The notes: generated by a model from the letters alone, not told the origin. DNA of 64,000 bases from Catonia carolina (GCA_035578175.1 JAQMRL010000003.1:59752672-59816671); one strand, 5' to 3'. Shown: positions 21,986 through 34,263, counted from the first letter of the stretch. Numbers and translations: made by a program.

Positions 21986-23480
21986 ACGTACTATATTTAT
22001 TTCTAAATAAAGATTTCCTAATGAAAATTCATTAAATTTTTAATGCGTACAATATCATGACAATAGTGCAGCATTATCTCAAATTTTAATGAGCTGTGTA
22101 AAAATATTATAATTTGAAGTAACATGGAAAAATACAAAAATATATCTACCCATGAAGATTTTCCGTTCTATCAATTTAGATAAAACTTATGCTTAACGGT
22201 TACGCAAGTAACAAATACCTTTTATTTATTTATTAAAGTAGCACTTACTGAAGAAAATTAAATTAAAAGATACAACAAAGAAATATGCTAGTTTTACTAC
22301 AAATAATGGAACTGACCACGATTGGTAACCACGGTTAGTTTTTATTAAGATCTACAGAGTATTTTCTTAACAAGAATAGATGAGTAATTGAGAAAGGCAC
22401 CGAACTAAAGAGTTAACAATCTCGCTTACAGCATACAAGAGAGAAAAACAGGCCAATTTTGTAAGGCTGAACGTGAGCAGAATTTATTGGTCGGAAACAA
22501 ACCAAACGGAGAAGATTAATACAAAAAACCGTCTTTCGTTGAACTAGTTTATTGTACTTATCTTCAGTAAAACCAATAATTAAAATAGAAGAAATGTAAT
22601 TAAATGTCTTTGAAATTGATGTGCAGCATTTGAGTTTCTAAAACTTCCTGTTTCTGTTTCTAAATTTTGGCAACCGGTGACACAGGTTTCGCTCATTATG
22701 TATTACAATTTGGTACAGAAATTATATTTATTTTTATTTAGTCCTAAAGACACAATAACTCAGTGATTCAATTACTGAAGTTATGTTACTAAAAATAGTA
22801 TTTTTCTATAATTATACTGTTTCCCAATTTAATTTGTTTTTCGAGAATACCGCATAAAAAGTTCAATCTTAGTGACATAAAAAATATAGTCAGTTAATTT
22901 TAGTAGTATTTAATGATTTTTGAGAACTTTATAAGTACTTAGTACATAATTTGAAGAGATCGGACATGATTTTTCTTCTTTGTATAAATTGTTTCTGTAT
23001 TTTTTAAAACTATTATTTCAAATATTTAAAATGTACTACAGAGAACAACCAATAGATGAGAGAACATCGGTATTACATTGCAATTAACAAGAAACAATCC
23101 TGTTCTTGTTTCTGTACAAAGATTTCCAGTGGATGACGAATAACGGTAAACAAATGATACGAATGACTTGAAGAAGCAGGTCACCCATTAGTATTACATC
23201 CGAAAATAGAATAATTAGAATCGTTTTTTTTAAGTTTCACCAGTGAATGAAAGAAAAATTAGACTTAAACGATATCCGCTGATTTGGGAGCTAAATTCTA
23301 ATCACTGAATATTCACTATATGCTGAAACGATGCTGGCGTACGGACATGGCATATTCTTAAATAAAAAAATTTAAATTTTAGTTGCTGAAAGTCCAAAAT
23401 TAATTACAGTAAAAGTAAATAAATAAATTATCTTAACAAAATATATTTTCATTAGGAATACTAAAAGGTAATCTTCTGTA
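21986..23480. other. A+T-rich stretch, no feature recognised
   Basis: No coding fragment or shared repeat was recognised. Confidence 0.4.
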
Positions 23481-23519
23481 AATATATTGCTGTCAATTTT
23501 TTATAATTTTGTTATTACC

Positions 23520-23885
23520 TACGTTTCTAGTGTCCCTTTCACTAGCATGCTTGTCACGGTTGATGAGTTTTACTCTTCCACGCGTTTAAACCCATCAGAA
23601 TATTTGACCGCGTTATCAGATTGTGCGAATGTATCAGCTTCAGAAACATTACGCGCGCATGCAAACAAGAGCCGCAGTAGTTCACTCTTGTCTTGCATCT
23701 CGTACTGAACACATCACTTATAGAGCGCGTTAAGATACAATACTTTACAATATAATCAGCTGATGTTCGTAGGTTATAATTGTTAGTGAAAGACCAAATT
23801 AAAGAAATGGCTGACGAAATCAATAACAGAGCTACGATAGTAACTGTTGGGAACGTTGCTGGCAAGTTATTTGCTAGCTAAGAAG
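23520..23885 (+). promoter_or_regulatory. CpG-containing patch, possible promoter or first exon
   Basis: CpG dinucleotides cluster here (tccacgcgttt, ttgaccgcgtt, acattacgcgcgcatgc, gagccgcagt, tagagcgcgtt) within otherwise CpG-poor A+T-rich DNA. Open frames on both strands (23487-23708 plus, 23554-23865 minus) are probably by-products of the reduced stop density. No TATA box is evident. Interpretation as a promoter is speculative. Confidence 0.25.
23807..23881 (+). CDS. Short unidentified ORF downstream of the CpG patch
   Basis: ATG at 23807 has a favourable context (aaagaaATGG) and opens a 24-residue frame, MADEINNRATIVTVGNVAG followed by KLFAS and a stop at 23879-23881. A donor-like gtaagt follows at 23885. 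The residue composition is more protein-like than the surroundings. It could be an upstream ORF or a first exon spliced before its stop, but no family is recognised and no continuation was found. Confidence 0.2.
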   Translation: MADEINNRATIVTVGNVAGKLFAS

Positions 23886-23970
23886 TAAGTAGCGAGCAAT
23901 GCGTAAATTCAGAACTTATCAGCACTGAAAAATAGTACAGTTTTGCCAATGTTTAAGAAATTATAAAAAT

Positions 23971-24628
23971 ATCTGGTGTAAAACACCCTCGGACTCTTCC
24001 TTGCCAATGTGAATAATAAAAAAATATAACCATTGTTAAATCATTAGTAGCCAAGGTAATATAAAAACATAACCTGCCGGCAGCATTGGCGTAGTTGGTA
24101 ACGTGCTCGCCTTTCATCATGCGGTCGTGGGTTCGAATCTCATTCAGGCACGGCATATTTTCATACGTTACAAAACATCATTTCATCCTTCACAGTTACA
24201 CCCCAACGTCGTCAGTAATGCCGTTGCAGTTGATGCGACATTAAATAAATAAACAAAACATAACTTAATTTCAATCGAGAGTGAATGGCGCAAAATGAAT
24301 TCAACTTCTGTAAAACTTAAAAACACGGAAAATAACTAATTGACATTAAACTACCCTTTGTTAAAAAAACTGTTTGTAATATGAAATTATTTTTTTTATT
24401 TCCTATAACTTAAATCATAATTATACACTTTTGACGTAAAAATGCATACTAAATCCGCAATCTTACAAAAATCACACACAGGCTAACCTCTAAAAACGTT
24501 ATTTTGTGTTCAAAGGGTCTGAAAACGTGTTTTCTCTGGTGGAAACTCGATTTCGAAAAAATGACATGAAAACAATACTCTTCTTCTCTATTCGCGTACA
24601 TTCATACAAAGCAAAACAAAGTAAAACG
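23971..24628 (+). repeat. Foldback-type repeat FB, copy d, split by a SINE
   Basis: It starts atctggtgtaaaacaccctcggac and resumes after the SINE at taacttaatttcaatcgagagtgaatg. It continues through cacttttgacgtaaaaatgcatactaaatccgcaatctt and caaagggtctgaaaacgtg, and ends caaagcaaaacaaagtaaaac. Compared with the 35.25-kb copy it lacks the block from about 35,780 to 36,010 and has diverged in its subterminal arms. Confidence 0.8.
24076..24254 (+). mobile_element. tRNA-headed SINE, family S1, nested insertion
   Basis: Head gccggcagcattggcgtagttggtaacgtgctcgcc carries an A-box (TGGCGTAGTTGG) and gggttcgaatctc a B-box. The body is aggcacggcatattttcatacgttac and the 3' end gcagttgatgcgacattaaataaataaac. 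It is flanked by aaaacataacct (24064-24075) and aaaacataactt (24255-24266). The intact foldback copy at 35.35 kb has a single aaaacataacctaattt, confirming the insertion site. This is the best full-length S1 copy. Confidence 0.9.
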
Positions 24629-26152
24629 TTAAGAAATATTAGTCATTGTTAATAGGTTTTATGATGTTTATACGTACCGTAGTGATATCCTATCAAGGGA
24701 AGCCTCTTCTAAACAGGAAACTATTTTAACAAAGGAAGATGAATCAGTGAGATAATTCTCAAATTAAATTGGGTGTTTTTAAGCAAAGAAAAATAATTTC
24801 TGTAATACAAATTGTTTCAGTTTAAACGAATTACTAACATTAAATAATACAACATAGAGGAATCTTAAAAAAAATTTCTTGGTTTTTGTTTTAAAATGAA
24901 TAGTAGAATTTCTAACACAAACGTCAATTTTTGGTTACGTTAATAAATAAATACTTTTAATAAGATGGCTTCAGATTTGAAAAAGATGTGAAACGTATTC
25001 GTTCTTTTTCTTCTTTCCGACCACTGAGCTGTTGGTTATTTTATATATTAAATTAAATTATTAGTATTTATTCATAATACATTTCATATAATGTACATGT
25101 CTATATAATAACACAATAAAATAAATAATTTAAATAATAAAGTTATTTAAAGTTTTTTTAATGCGTTACAAACTATTCGAGAATACTAACTTAATTTGTA
25201 AAAAGAAACTCAGAAAAATATTCATTAAAAAGTAATTCGAAAGAACTTTAAATAAAGCTTTGATTAAATTTAAAGAAATTTTCGTTTCGTTTATGTTTAA
25301 TATTACTCAAAAGATGTTTCTTTAGTAAAATATAAATAAAATAATAATGACATAAAAAATATACATTTTTGTTAAAATGTATTCAAATATTTTATTATAA
25401 AGATGTTAATAAGGTAAACTATTAGCGTAATGCAATGAATTTTTGAATAGAAATTTCTTTAATACAAATTTAAATCTAGTCATAAATTTAACTTATATTA
25501 CACAATTAGTATTTGTTATGCTTTATTATTATTATTTCTTTTATAAACAGTTTTATAAATAAAATGATAAAGGAAGAAAAATTTAATAAAAGAGCATCTC
25601 ACTAAACCATTTCATAAAAATATCATAAATTTATCTACTTCTTTTGTAAAAGATTCTAGTAGAAAAACCATCCTCCTTTATTTACTCATTGTGTTTATTA
25701 ATATTTCTGGGATTTTCGAATATAATATTACTTTATGGATAACAACAAATCAATTAATAGAAATGTTTATAAACAGATTCACTTATCCATAATCGGCTTT
25801 TCAGTCTACAGGAAACGGCGTTTAAGCATACATAAATATTATTGCTCAACGAAATTATATTAAAATTACTATTTCTTTTTTTAAGTCATTTTAGGATAAT
25901 GATAAATATAAATTTGTTTATCTCCAATTTATTTATACACTTTAATAATAAATATTACAGAGTCAGAATGTTCTCTGATATTTCTTAAAGAAATTATAGA
26001 TTTATTAGCTGTTTCTGATTTACCGTTAAGATAATACTGCTGTTACGGAGTGTATCTCTCATGATACTGTAACATTATAACAGTGATATCCTGGGCATAG
26101 CTAAGGCAATACATTTTTTATTGTAAAAAAATTGGGAATGCATAAAGTAGAG
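24629..26152. other. A+T-rich stretch, no feature recognised
   Basis: Very A+T-rich with many short homopolymers; no gene or known repeat was recognised. Confidence 0.4.
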
Positions 26153-26540
26153 TATATTGAACAAGGATAATGGATTCCGATGAATAAAATATTTTGAATA
26201 CGGATTCTCGAAAATTGAAACTAGCAGAACCGTTTGTTTTTATTTTAGATGCTTCAACCATCTTCTAGTAAATCGGACAAAGTGTTAAAAAGGTCTAGAT
26301 TAACTATCAGACCGCAGGTACAAAAATAGTTAGAGCCTTTGCAATGAGTTAATACTCGGAATGTGTATGGAATTAGTGTTTCGGTCCGTTCTGAAATAAT
26401 TTCGTTAATTCATGTACGTGATAGCAAGTGATTTTTTTACAGGTAAGTCTTTGTTTTGATTGGTAAGTGACAGTAACTTATAGTCGAGTTTAATTTAAGC
26501 TTTAAGTAATCTATTTGACTGAAGTAACCTAATTGCAATT
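26153..26540 (+). repeat. LTR-like repeat L1718, uninterrupted copy
   Basis: ttgaacaaggataatggattccgatg, cgcaggtacaaaaatagttagagcctt, gtttcggtccgttctg and gatagcaagtgattttttt align with 18116-18397. The copy then passes directly to acaggtaagtctttgttttgattggtaagtgacag, which aligns with 19430 onward and with 33110. It lacks the ~1-kb segment present at 18398-19429. Confidence 0.5.
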
Positions 26541-27029
26541 TCTTTCTAATTTCTAATTTGTTAATTTCCTGAGGATGCTACTTTAGAAAAGTCTTTAATC
26601 AAAATAATTCAGAACAATCACATGACCATGGAACAAACAACATACTACACAGAGATTAAAGATTTCTACAATAATTAAACAAGAAATCCACACACCCAAT
26701 ACAAAATATTAAAGAAGACTTGAATAACACAAAAATAATCTCGCCATCTCACGTTTAGATAATTCAAAAAACTTTCGCCGACTGAAACGAAGATATCCTA
26801 CAGACTTATTTCAAAATCGCAATACAATGTATAAAACGTTTGTTTATTGTTCGAAATCAGAATAGATTGTAGATTTCGCTGTATTATAAAAAAGAAGCTT
26901 CTTTGATTCGCCTTTTAAATGATGAGTAACAATTTCATATACAATGGGGTCATCTTGCTATTATTTATTTGTGCTTGTAATTTTAATATTATTATCCAAA
27001 TGGTAGAGCAAATTACTTTTATATTAATA

Positions 27030-27360
27030 AGTTCTTATTTAGATCTTACAGATTTCTCCCCTTTAGATTTAGAATTAGATTCTTTGCTGCCATAGCTTGT
27101 AATCTGCATTCATGTTTTTCAAGAGCAATCTTTTCTTCTTGTATTTTCGGGATGGAATAGATACACTCCTTGGGACCAACTACATTTTTTTATTGGGCCT
27201 ACAGTTTAAATTATCTTATCCACATGGTGGAGTATTTCGTAGTACAGACTTTTCCATCCAAGAAACTTTCAACGTTCTTCTGTAGCCCCCACATCTCGAA
27301 CGCCCTAAGTCGTTTTACAAAATCCCTATTCAAATGCCTAACCTTTACCTCATACTAAAG
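27030..27360 (-). pseudogene. RTE-type LINE, C-terminal polymerase relic
   Basis: Minus-strand translation from about 27,360 reads YEVKVRHLNRDFVK, then RLRAFEMWGLQKN and DGKVCTTKYSTMW. This lines up with RRLEAFKMWLYRRML and RDKVTNVEILRRM of the complete RTE polymerase at 57.3-60.3 kb (residues ~890-911). The rest is decayed, ending in a Lys-rich stretch. It has no RT motifs and cannot be functional. Confidence 0.55.
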
Positions 27361-28565
27361 AAATAAAAACACAAATTAAAAAACATTATATTTTCTTATT
27401 TGTAAGTGACCTTAAAGTTGTTGTGAGTAAAATAAGAAGAAACAAAATTATCTAAGTAGAAGTTATTTTAAAAAAAGGTTTATTTAAACATGATTTCCAA
27501 CGTTTTACCTCATTTTTCAAAAATAATAGTCAAGGCTTACAACAGAATAATAAAGATTGAGAGACTTAATATTTATTACACGTACAAAGTAGAAGTTTCT
27601 ATTGAAATTATTAGACAAAGAAAAGGAAAAGATGGAACGGATAATGATAAAGACGAACAGAATAGGTAAGCAACAGATTGTAATTAGAAATAGCGTTATT
27701 CACATTGTTAAATTCAGAAATTAGATTTTAATAAGAAACTTCATTATTCTGTCATCTAAATTACGGATTGATATTTTACAAAAGTTTCTTATTTTCTTTA
27801 GTATTTAAAGGTTATATTTCTCTAACACATTACGTATATTAAAAAAATAAATTATGTGATATCTTTCCTAGTTGAATTAAATTTAATTAAATCTCTGATC
27901 TCGTTTACTTGTACTTTAATAAAACTTTTATTAAAAAATAACATAAAAAGCTATCCTTATCAAAAGTTCAAATGAATAAAGATTAAAAAATTATACGATG
28001 TGATATGAAAGAAATAACGAGTTAGAATAACTTATTTTTCTAAATTATTTTAAAAATTTATATATGTAGTTTTTGATAAAAATTAAATTATAATTCAGTT
28101 TTCTTGTGGAAAATTTTTAATTTGTTTTCTTAATTTAATGAAGGATAGTAGTTATGGTTATGATGGAACTCTGGTAGCAACCATAAGGATCTCTTTGTTC
28201 AGCTAGGTATAAAGAAAGTTCTACTGACAGAATGCCAATGAGCGAAATTACTACTGAAATCAATGTTAGTTTTTAACAAACGTAATATTTCCAAGATATA
28301 CATACTACAAACAAAAAGTTGATTAATGGCCGAATATGATTATTTGAACACGTGAGAGCATGCTGGTTTAACTTAAAAGTAGTTATAAAATTGTTAACGG
28401 AGAGATATTATAATGAGTAAAAAGATTGGATTCATAACAGCCATGACATTTCACGTAATACGTAATATAGTTTAGGGTTTTAAAAAGCCTTTACCCCTAG
28501 GGCACAAATGGAGTAAATGTAAAATGATTTAGTTTTTTTTATTCAATCCATACGGAAAATTTTTT
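27361..28565. other. A+T-rich stretch, no feature recognised
   Basis: Nothing coding or repetitive was recognised. Confidence 0.4.
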
Positions 28566-28640
28566 TAAATTTAAACTCTGTAGTGATCGGAGAGATAGTG
28601 AATGAGTTTGAGATGAGTCAGTGAGTGAGTCTTTTTTCAA
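28566..28640 (+). repeat. Short GAGTGAG-type repeat, copy 3 (weak)
   Basis: tctgtagtgatcggagagatagtgaatgagtttgagatgagtcagtgagtgagtc resembles 3975-4025. Short, degenerate, class unknown. Confidence 0.35.
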
Positions 28641-28789
28641 ACACCAGATTTTCCAGAAACAAAATATCAGGGTGTGAGCTTACAGATTAAATGCGTGTGT
28701 AATCATTTCCTTTATGTATTACCTGGCAATTTTCGTAAAAAGAATAGTATTATTAAAAATGGTTATCATGTCCAGTTACCTTGAACGGT

Positions 28790-29230
28790 GTAATTATCCT
28801 GCAAAGAAAGAAGTTAAATACCTTGGTTCACATTTAGATCAAAGATTCACTTAGAGAAGTCATAAATCGATGAAAAGAAAACAAATTGAAGTGCAGTTAC
28901 ATCGATTGTGTTGGTTCTTAGGCATTAAGACTCAAATTTCTCTTTAAATAAAGTCATCTTATATTATAAAGTATTACTCAAAATGCCTGGACTCACGGTT
29001 AGTGCTATAGTGAAGAGCTAGTTTATCGAAAAAAGAAATATTTCAATCAAAATGCTCGAGACTGATTAGTGGAGCCTTATGGTATGCAACCAATAAAACA
29101 CTGCAAAACGATTTCAACCTGTTCTTCATAAAGGAAGAAATTTAACAACGTAGCGTGAAGCATTTAATAAAGTTAGAAAAATATCAAAATTCTTTTGCGA
29201 TCAACCTTTTCATCAACAGCAAAGATATTT
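28790..29230 (+). pseudogene. Jockey-clade LINE, decayed reverse transcriptase C-terminus
   Basis: The plus strand encodes EVKYLGSHLDQRFT, a stop, QIEVQLHRLCWFLGIKTQ and later FQSKCSRLISGALWYATN, with KEEI and NSFAINL near the end. The order matches the 14.9-kb minus-strand Jockey fragment. Several in-frame stops and frameshifts make it the most decayed of the five Jockey relics and the only one on the plus strand. Confidence 0.75.
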
Positions 29231-30192
29231 TGCAGATTGCAACATTGAAATGTTGTAGGCTACTTACCTTCACGAATTTAGTAATTAGTTAAGTACGTAA
29301 TATTATGTTATGCTAATACTCATCGTCATATTTCATTATCATCTCTTATCATGGTCGTTATCATTTTGAGCTTTATCTACCTTATGTCTCAAAATAATTG
29401 TGTACAGTTTGAAGTTAAGATTGGTATGGAATTAAGGTTTTGAAACACACTACGTGAATCTAGTTTTTCATTTGAAAAAGTTATATAAGACTTTTAAAAT
29501 TAAATTTTGCTTGAGTTTGCATTTTTTATCTACATTTAAAAACTGGTTGCGAAATAAAACAACATGTAAAAAAGTATCCTTACCGCGATAACTTCTGGTT
29601 ATATAAATTAAAAAAGACCAATGTAATGGTATCAGAAATAAAAGCAGAATACTTTCAGTAACCAATATAAATCATTTTAATATAAATGGTATGATGATTG
29701 TATGGAAAATATAACACACTGGAGAAATGAAAACTATTAATAATATATTAATGATTAAACCAGAGGGAAATAATATAATTTAACCGTAATCCGCTTTAAA
29801 ATATTGAATAGTTTATACAATTATAAACACAAATTAAATATTTTAATAATTATTTTTTAAATATTAATATCATTTTATGAAATAATGATTTATATTTTAC
29901 CTGTTTAACCATTTTAAAATTATTCGCATGATTAATTAAATATTATTTATAATAATAATAATAATAATTTTATATGAGTATATAACTGATATTAAACAGG
30001 GAATTTGTTTAATAGCGTCATAACAAAATTGTGTAAATTAACTGAATTATATTGATCGTCAATGACTCATACCCTTTTCAGAACACTGTGTTTTTGTTAT
30101 ATCAAAAACAAAGCAAACAGGCTCGGAGTATACACCCGGGTTTCTTTTTGCTAAACATTTTTCTTGAATTTATTCATGGATTTAGGGGCCTT
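29231..30192. other. A+T-rich stretch with an AAT microsatellite
   Basis: A short (taa)n tract lies at 29,950-29,970. No gene or recognised repeat is present. Confidence 0.45.
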
Positions 30193-30207
30193 GGATATCA
30201 TCCAACA

Positions 30208-30667
30208 CCCAGGGGGGGGGGCAGGACCCCTACTGGGCGCCTCCTCAGGTGGCGGATAGAGGAAAGCCTCCCAAATATGGGTGGTACCGGGGAAATGAAA
30301 TACCCGGGGCGGACCAAACCTAGCCGGAGAGAAAACTCCGTACAAAAAACCCACTCTAGGAGTTTCTTTGGGATCAAGGTAGAAGTCCATGAGTGTGATG
30401 AGCTCGTAGGTCTGAGGGTTCATTAGAGATGGCGGCGGATGAACCAACTCTGGTCAACGGCGGCTCTCAGGTTCTCCAGGAGAATCAAGACCTTGGTGTC
30501 AGGTGGCAACCGGCCGTAAAACCCAATAGCCGTTTTAATAAACCAATCATGAGAAGGTCCATATATAGGGACGCACAGGAGCGTAACAAATGGAGCTCTC
30601 TGATTGGGAAAGCCGACCCCGCGTAACGGGAAGAGGCGAGGCCAAAGAAGAAGAAGAAGAAGAAGAA
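30208..30667 (+). mobile_element. GC-rich nonautonomous LINE-like element with 15-bp TSD and (GAA)n tail
   Basis: A perfect 15-bp direct repeat ggatatcatccaaca (30193-30207 and 30668-30682) brackets a 460-base insert that is far more GC-rich than its surroundings. It starts at a G run (cccagggggggggg) and ends in a (gaa)n tail, the microsatellite-type 3' end typical of RTE-clade LINEs. It has no tRNA boxes. A 65-codon ORF (30429-30626, MAADEPTLVNGG...) lies inside but no RT motif does. It is most likely an internally deleted RTE-type derivative or a SINE using RTE machinery. The sharp TSD implies a recent insertion. Confidence 0.85.
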
Positions 30668-30682
30668 GGATATCATCCAACA

Positions 30683-31424
30683 ATATAGCACCGAATAGAA
30701 TAATAGTCTATAAATATTTGAGAAATTCACAAATAAATACATTTTAAAATTATTATTAAATTTTTAAACAGATTATTATTTTATCTATTTTTTAGCTGAA
30801 GCAAAAGAAAAATATCAGTAAGTTTATAACCTGATAAAATACAGAAAAGGCAGTAGTAATACAGGTGATTCACGAAGAAATTTACATACTTCGAGAGATG
30901 AATTAACATCGAAACAAGTTCATACAAACATAGGCCAACAATTAATTGTTATTTAGTAAAAACAAAGCAGATGACAATTAATTATCCCAAATTTCTGCTC
31001 AAACTTCAACGGAACCGATGATAGGGTTTTCTGATAAATGTGGACAGTTCATATCACGGATTAGTGGGCTGTGAATAACATTTTTGTTTTAACGGTGTTA
31101 ATTTTAATTCATCACTTGGTAAACCTTGGTTTCAAAATAATCAGGAGATGATAAAAATTAATTGTTAAGTTAACAGCAGAATAGCAGAAAAAATTAAAAA
31201 TAAATAACTTTATTTTAGTTTATGTTTAATTCACTTCTACGTCGTGATCAACAACGATAACTGCTTGTTAAAGAACGGTTTCGGTAGATTTTAACTCTTT
31301 AATATTTCAGATGCTGGCCAGAAATCCAACCTAGTTAATACCTTTTACTTTGAGGTCTAGCACGTTTACAATTATTCAACGGATTTGGTCAAAGTTAAAT
31401 GTTAAGTTTTAAAATGTTTTATTT
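30683..31424. other. A+T-rich stretch, no feature recognised
   Basis: No coding or repeat signal was recognised. Confidence 0.4.
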
Positions 31425-31554
31425 TTACTTTCTCTTGCCTATATGAATATATAGAAAGGAAAGTATTCTTTTAATGTCGATTTTTCGAAATTGAGTTTTC
31501 ACCGGATCTACACGTTTTCAGACCCCTTAACCCGAAAACATGTTTTTAGCGATT

Positions 31555-31603
<49 letters not shown>

Positions 31604-32342
31604 AGAATATCTCAAGAACGGAACATCGTATGAACTGGAAACTTAAGTTAGATACCACTAGAGGACCCGACACAAACATTTTCATCAAAATCGGTTTACC
31701 GGAAGTAGTAGTTTATTCGTGTCATTTTTAACTTTTTTGCGAATTTCTCAAAAACGGCTACAACGATTTTTTTTAAAAATCGCCTCTATACTTTACAAGA
31801 TACGGTAGGCGCCATGTCTGCTGAAATTACTGGGGACGCTGTTTTTACGTAAAAATATTGTTTTGTAAGATTGCAACTTTAATATACATTTGAGCGCAAA
31901 AATGTATATAATCTAAGTTTTGGAAAATTTAAAAATCCTACAACTTTTATATCCAAACGTTTTTTGTTTAACGCTTAGTTTAGCGGTAATTTGCGGTTTT
32001 GTTTTTTTTCACGAAAACGTATAAAAATCGATTTTTTAAGATTTCAGCCTTAGTATGCATTTTACGACAAAAGTGTATATAATAAAATTTATAGGAAATT
32101 AAAATATCTGCAACGATTATTTAGAGCATTTTTTTCTACAGAGCCTAGTTTAGCGTGAAAGAGTGATTTTCCGTATTTTTTAACCAAACAGGTTGATTTT
32201 CATTTTGCGTTTTTCACTCATGATTAAAATTAGGTTAGGGTTTTTTGACGTTAGTTTTTTATTTATTTCTAATGTTTTATTACTTAGGTTATATTGTTCA
32301 TTATTTGCATTGGGAAGAGAAAGTCGTATGAGTGTTTCACAG
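31425..32342 (-). repeat. Foldback-type repeat FB, copy e (near full length)
   Basis: Starts tactttctcttgcctatatgaatatatag and ends attgggaagagaaagtcgtatgagtgtttcac, so the subterminal arms are nearly reverse complements. The interior holds a (TG)n tract at 31,558-31,592, actagaggacccgacacaaacattttcatc, and repeated aaaatcg blocks. It is collinear with 35251-36151 in the opposite orientation. No transposase frame is visible; likely a nonautonomous DNA element, class inferred. Confidence 0.85.
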
Positions 32343-33084
32343 CAAATTTTTTTGTTTTAAAATAAAATTTATTGTTTTATAAAAATATATTTCTATACAA
32401 AATTTCTGTTTGTGTAGACTACAATGACCTAAACACGTAGGTTTGACAATCATTCCAGCAGTCATCAATAGATTTAAATAAAATAAGTTGATCGTAGGCG
32501 GTTTTAGCGAATTTGTGAAGGGTTGTATTTATGCGACTGTATTGTCATGTGTCACAAAATTATAATAATTTGATTTCTCGATTAGTTCTCAGTTTTAAAA
32601 CAAACACCGAGTAACCATCAAACAAACCAAAAAGTTTTAATACAAACATATTAATACAAAGTAACACTTAATCAAGAATAATACCATTTTTATCTTTTTG
32701 AAAAACTAGCAGCTAAACAAATGTAGTTTAGTAAAATAGTTTTAAGAAAAAAACTAAACGTGTTAACAAACCTACTATTGAAGTTTAATATATATCACAA
32801 ATATTCTGTTCAAATATTGATGTAAAGATGAAAAACAGAGACTGTTCAGTACTTCCATAATCAAGATCCAAAGATTTCGATCTACACAATGTGACAAATT
32901 GTATACTTTCCTTTTTATGAAACTAACGTTGCCCTTACAAATGATTAACGAAAATCATAGGTAAGTAATATAATCTTCACGATTTTACACTCTCCTTACG
33001 AGGATTATTATCACGCAAATCTTACGGACTAATTCATAAACTGTCATCAAATAATCTACCTGGGAATCCACCTCAACAATTTTT
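32343..33084. other. A+T-rich stretch, no feature recognised
   Basis: No coding or repeat signal was recognised. Confidence 0.4.
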
Positions 33085-33350
33085 GTATGTATGCAAGTAA
33101 TTGTGGACAGGTAAACAATTGTTTGATTGTTATGTGATAGTATTATATTTGTATAGTCGATTTTAATTTAAGCTTTACGTTATGTAATTAATTTAGTTGA
33201 CGTAATCTAGCTGTAATTTGTCAGTAGATTAAGCTTAATAATATTTTAATTGTAATTATTGTGTCAATAAATAACAATTTTTATGAGTTTAAAGGAAGTC
33301 TGGTTGTGGTTGTTATTTATTTACCCAGATCCCAAACAAACCTGAGAGTC
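33085..33350 (+). repeat. LTR-like repeat L1718, 5'-truncated copy
   Basis: gcaagtaattgtggacaggtaaacaattgtttgattgttatgtgatag joins the two modules seen at 18.39 and 19.43 kb without a gap. gtcaataaataacaatttttatgagttt and cccagatcccaaacaaacctgag match the 3' module near 19.8 kb. The upstream module is missing. Confidence 0.5.
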
Positions 33351-34262
33351 GGTGTTAAAGTATACTATGTGTATGTATTTTGTGGTGTATATGTGTTATT
33401 TTGTGGTCTTTTAAAGTTTTGCTACTTTTGTATAAACGGCGGAAGTTGATGGAAGAAGACGATTGGATTCGGCACCATTTGGGAGATTCAATGGTATTAT
33501 AAAAAACAAGCACACCTCACAATACTTAAAACTTGGTCTTCAAGTAAGTAGTTAGCGAATTTGATTCTTTTGTGCAACCTTACGACACATAAACGGGTGT
33601 TTACACCGCGGACTGTTGACGAATTATCAAAAACACAAATTACTACGGAAAAATCGACGATAGGGTTACCATTGCAACATCAAAAGCCAAACAATTATGT
33701 AACAAACATAATTTGTATCGTGCAAGACACCGTACAAATAATAAATAAGTTTTTGCAGAAAGTAAAATTTTTACTTCAATAAAAGTACTACGTCCTCCAT
33801 ATACTCAAAAAGAAAAATATATAATGTATTTCTTAAACATGAAATCGTTTAAAAATCTTTCAACTTTAAATTTTTCGATAACTAAATTAGTTGTTTGAAT
33901 AGTTTATAATATTACCGATTTTATTTATGTCACAAGAACACGATAATCTACTTGTACGTTCGCTTTTCATCTCACGACTACCTGATAATCTCTCAAGACG
34001 CCTAAAAAGACAATGGAGTAGAAGCCTGCTAATTTAATTTAATTATTAGCAGAATTCAGACGTTTATTATTTAATAACAATCCTTGGGGAGGCACAAGTG
34101 GGGGCCCTACGCCTCTCATGCCTACTATATCATTTTAACACAATTATCACAATCATCGGATTTACTAGTTGTTTAGTTTTTACAGTCATGAATTAAGCAT
34201 TAAAGAGAGAAAACAAATGCAACAGGTTCTACAAACGAAGAATTTTCTTTTCAATAAAATTA
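33351..34262. other. A+T-rich stretch, unrecognised small ORF only
   Basis: A 73-codon plus-strand frame at 33561-33782 (MILLCNLTTHKRVFTPR...) has no recognisable domain. A short GC-richer run (ggcacaagtgggggccctacgcctc) is at 34,091-34,116. No call is supported. Confidence 0.3.
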
Positions 34263-34263
34263 T

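Noticed and set aside
23554..23865. 103-codon minus-strand ORF as a gene
   Set aside because: No recognisable domain; it overlaps a plus-strand frame in a CpG-rich patch where stops are rarer, so chance is the simpler explanation.
24076..24160. Functional tRNA genes at the B-box-containing sites (3.4, 17.1, 24.1, 34.3, 37.9, 43.3, 46.85, 52.3 kb)
   Set aside because: Each continues into a conserved non-tRNA body and A-rich tail, several have TSDs, and the acceptor and anticodon arms do not fold properly. They are SINE heads.
31540..31731. ORF starting in the (TG)n tract with a poly-Cys/Val stretch
   Set aside because: It is a translation of the microsatellite and the foldback repeat.
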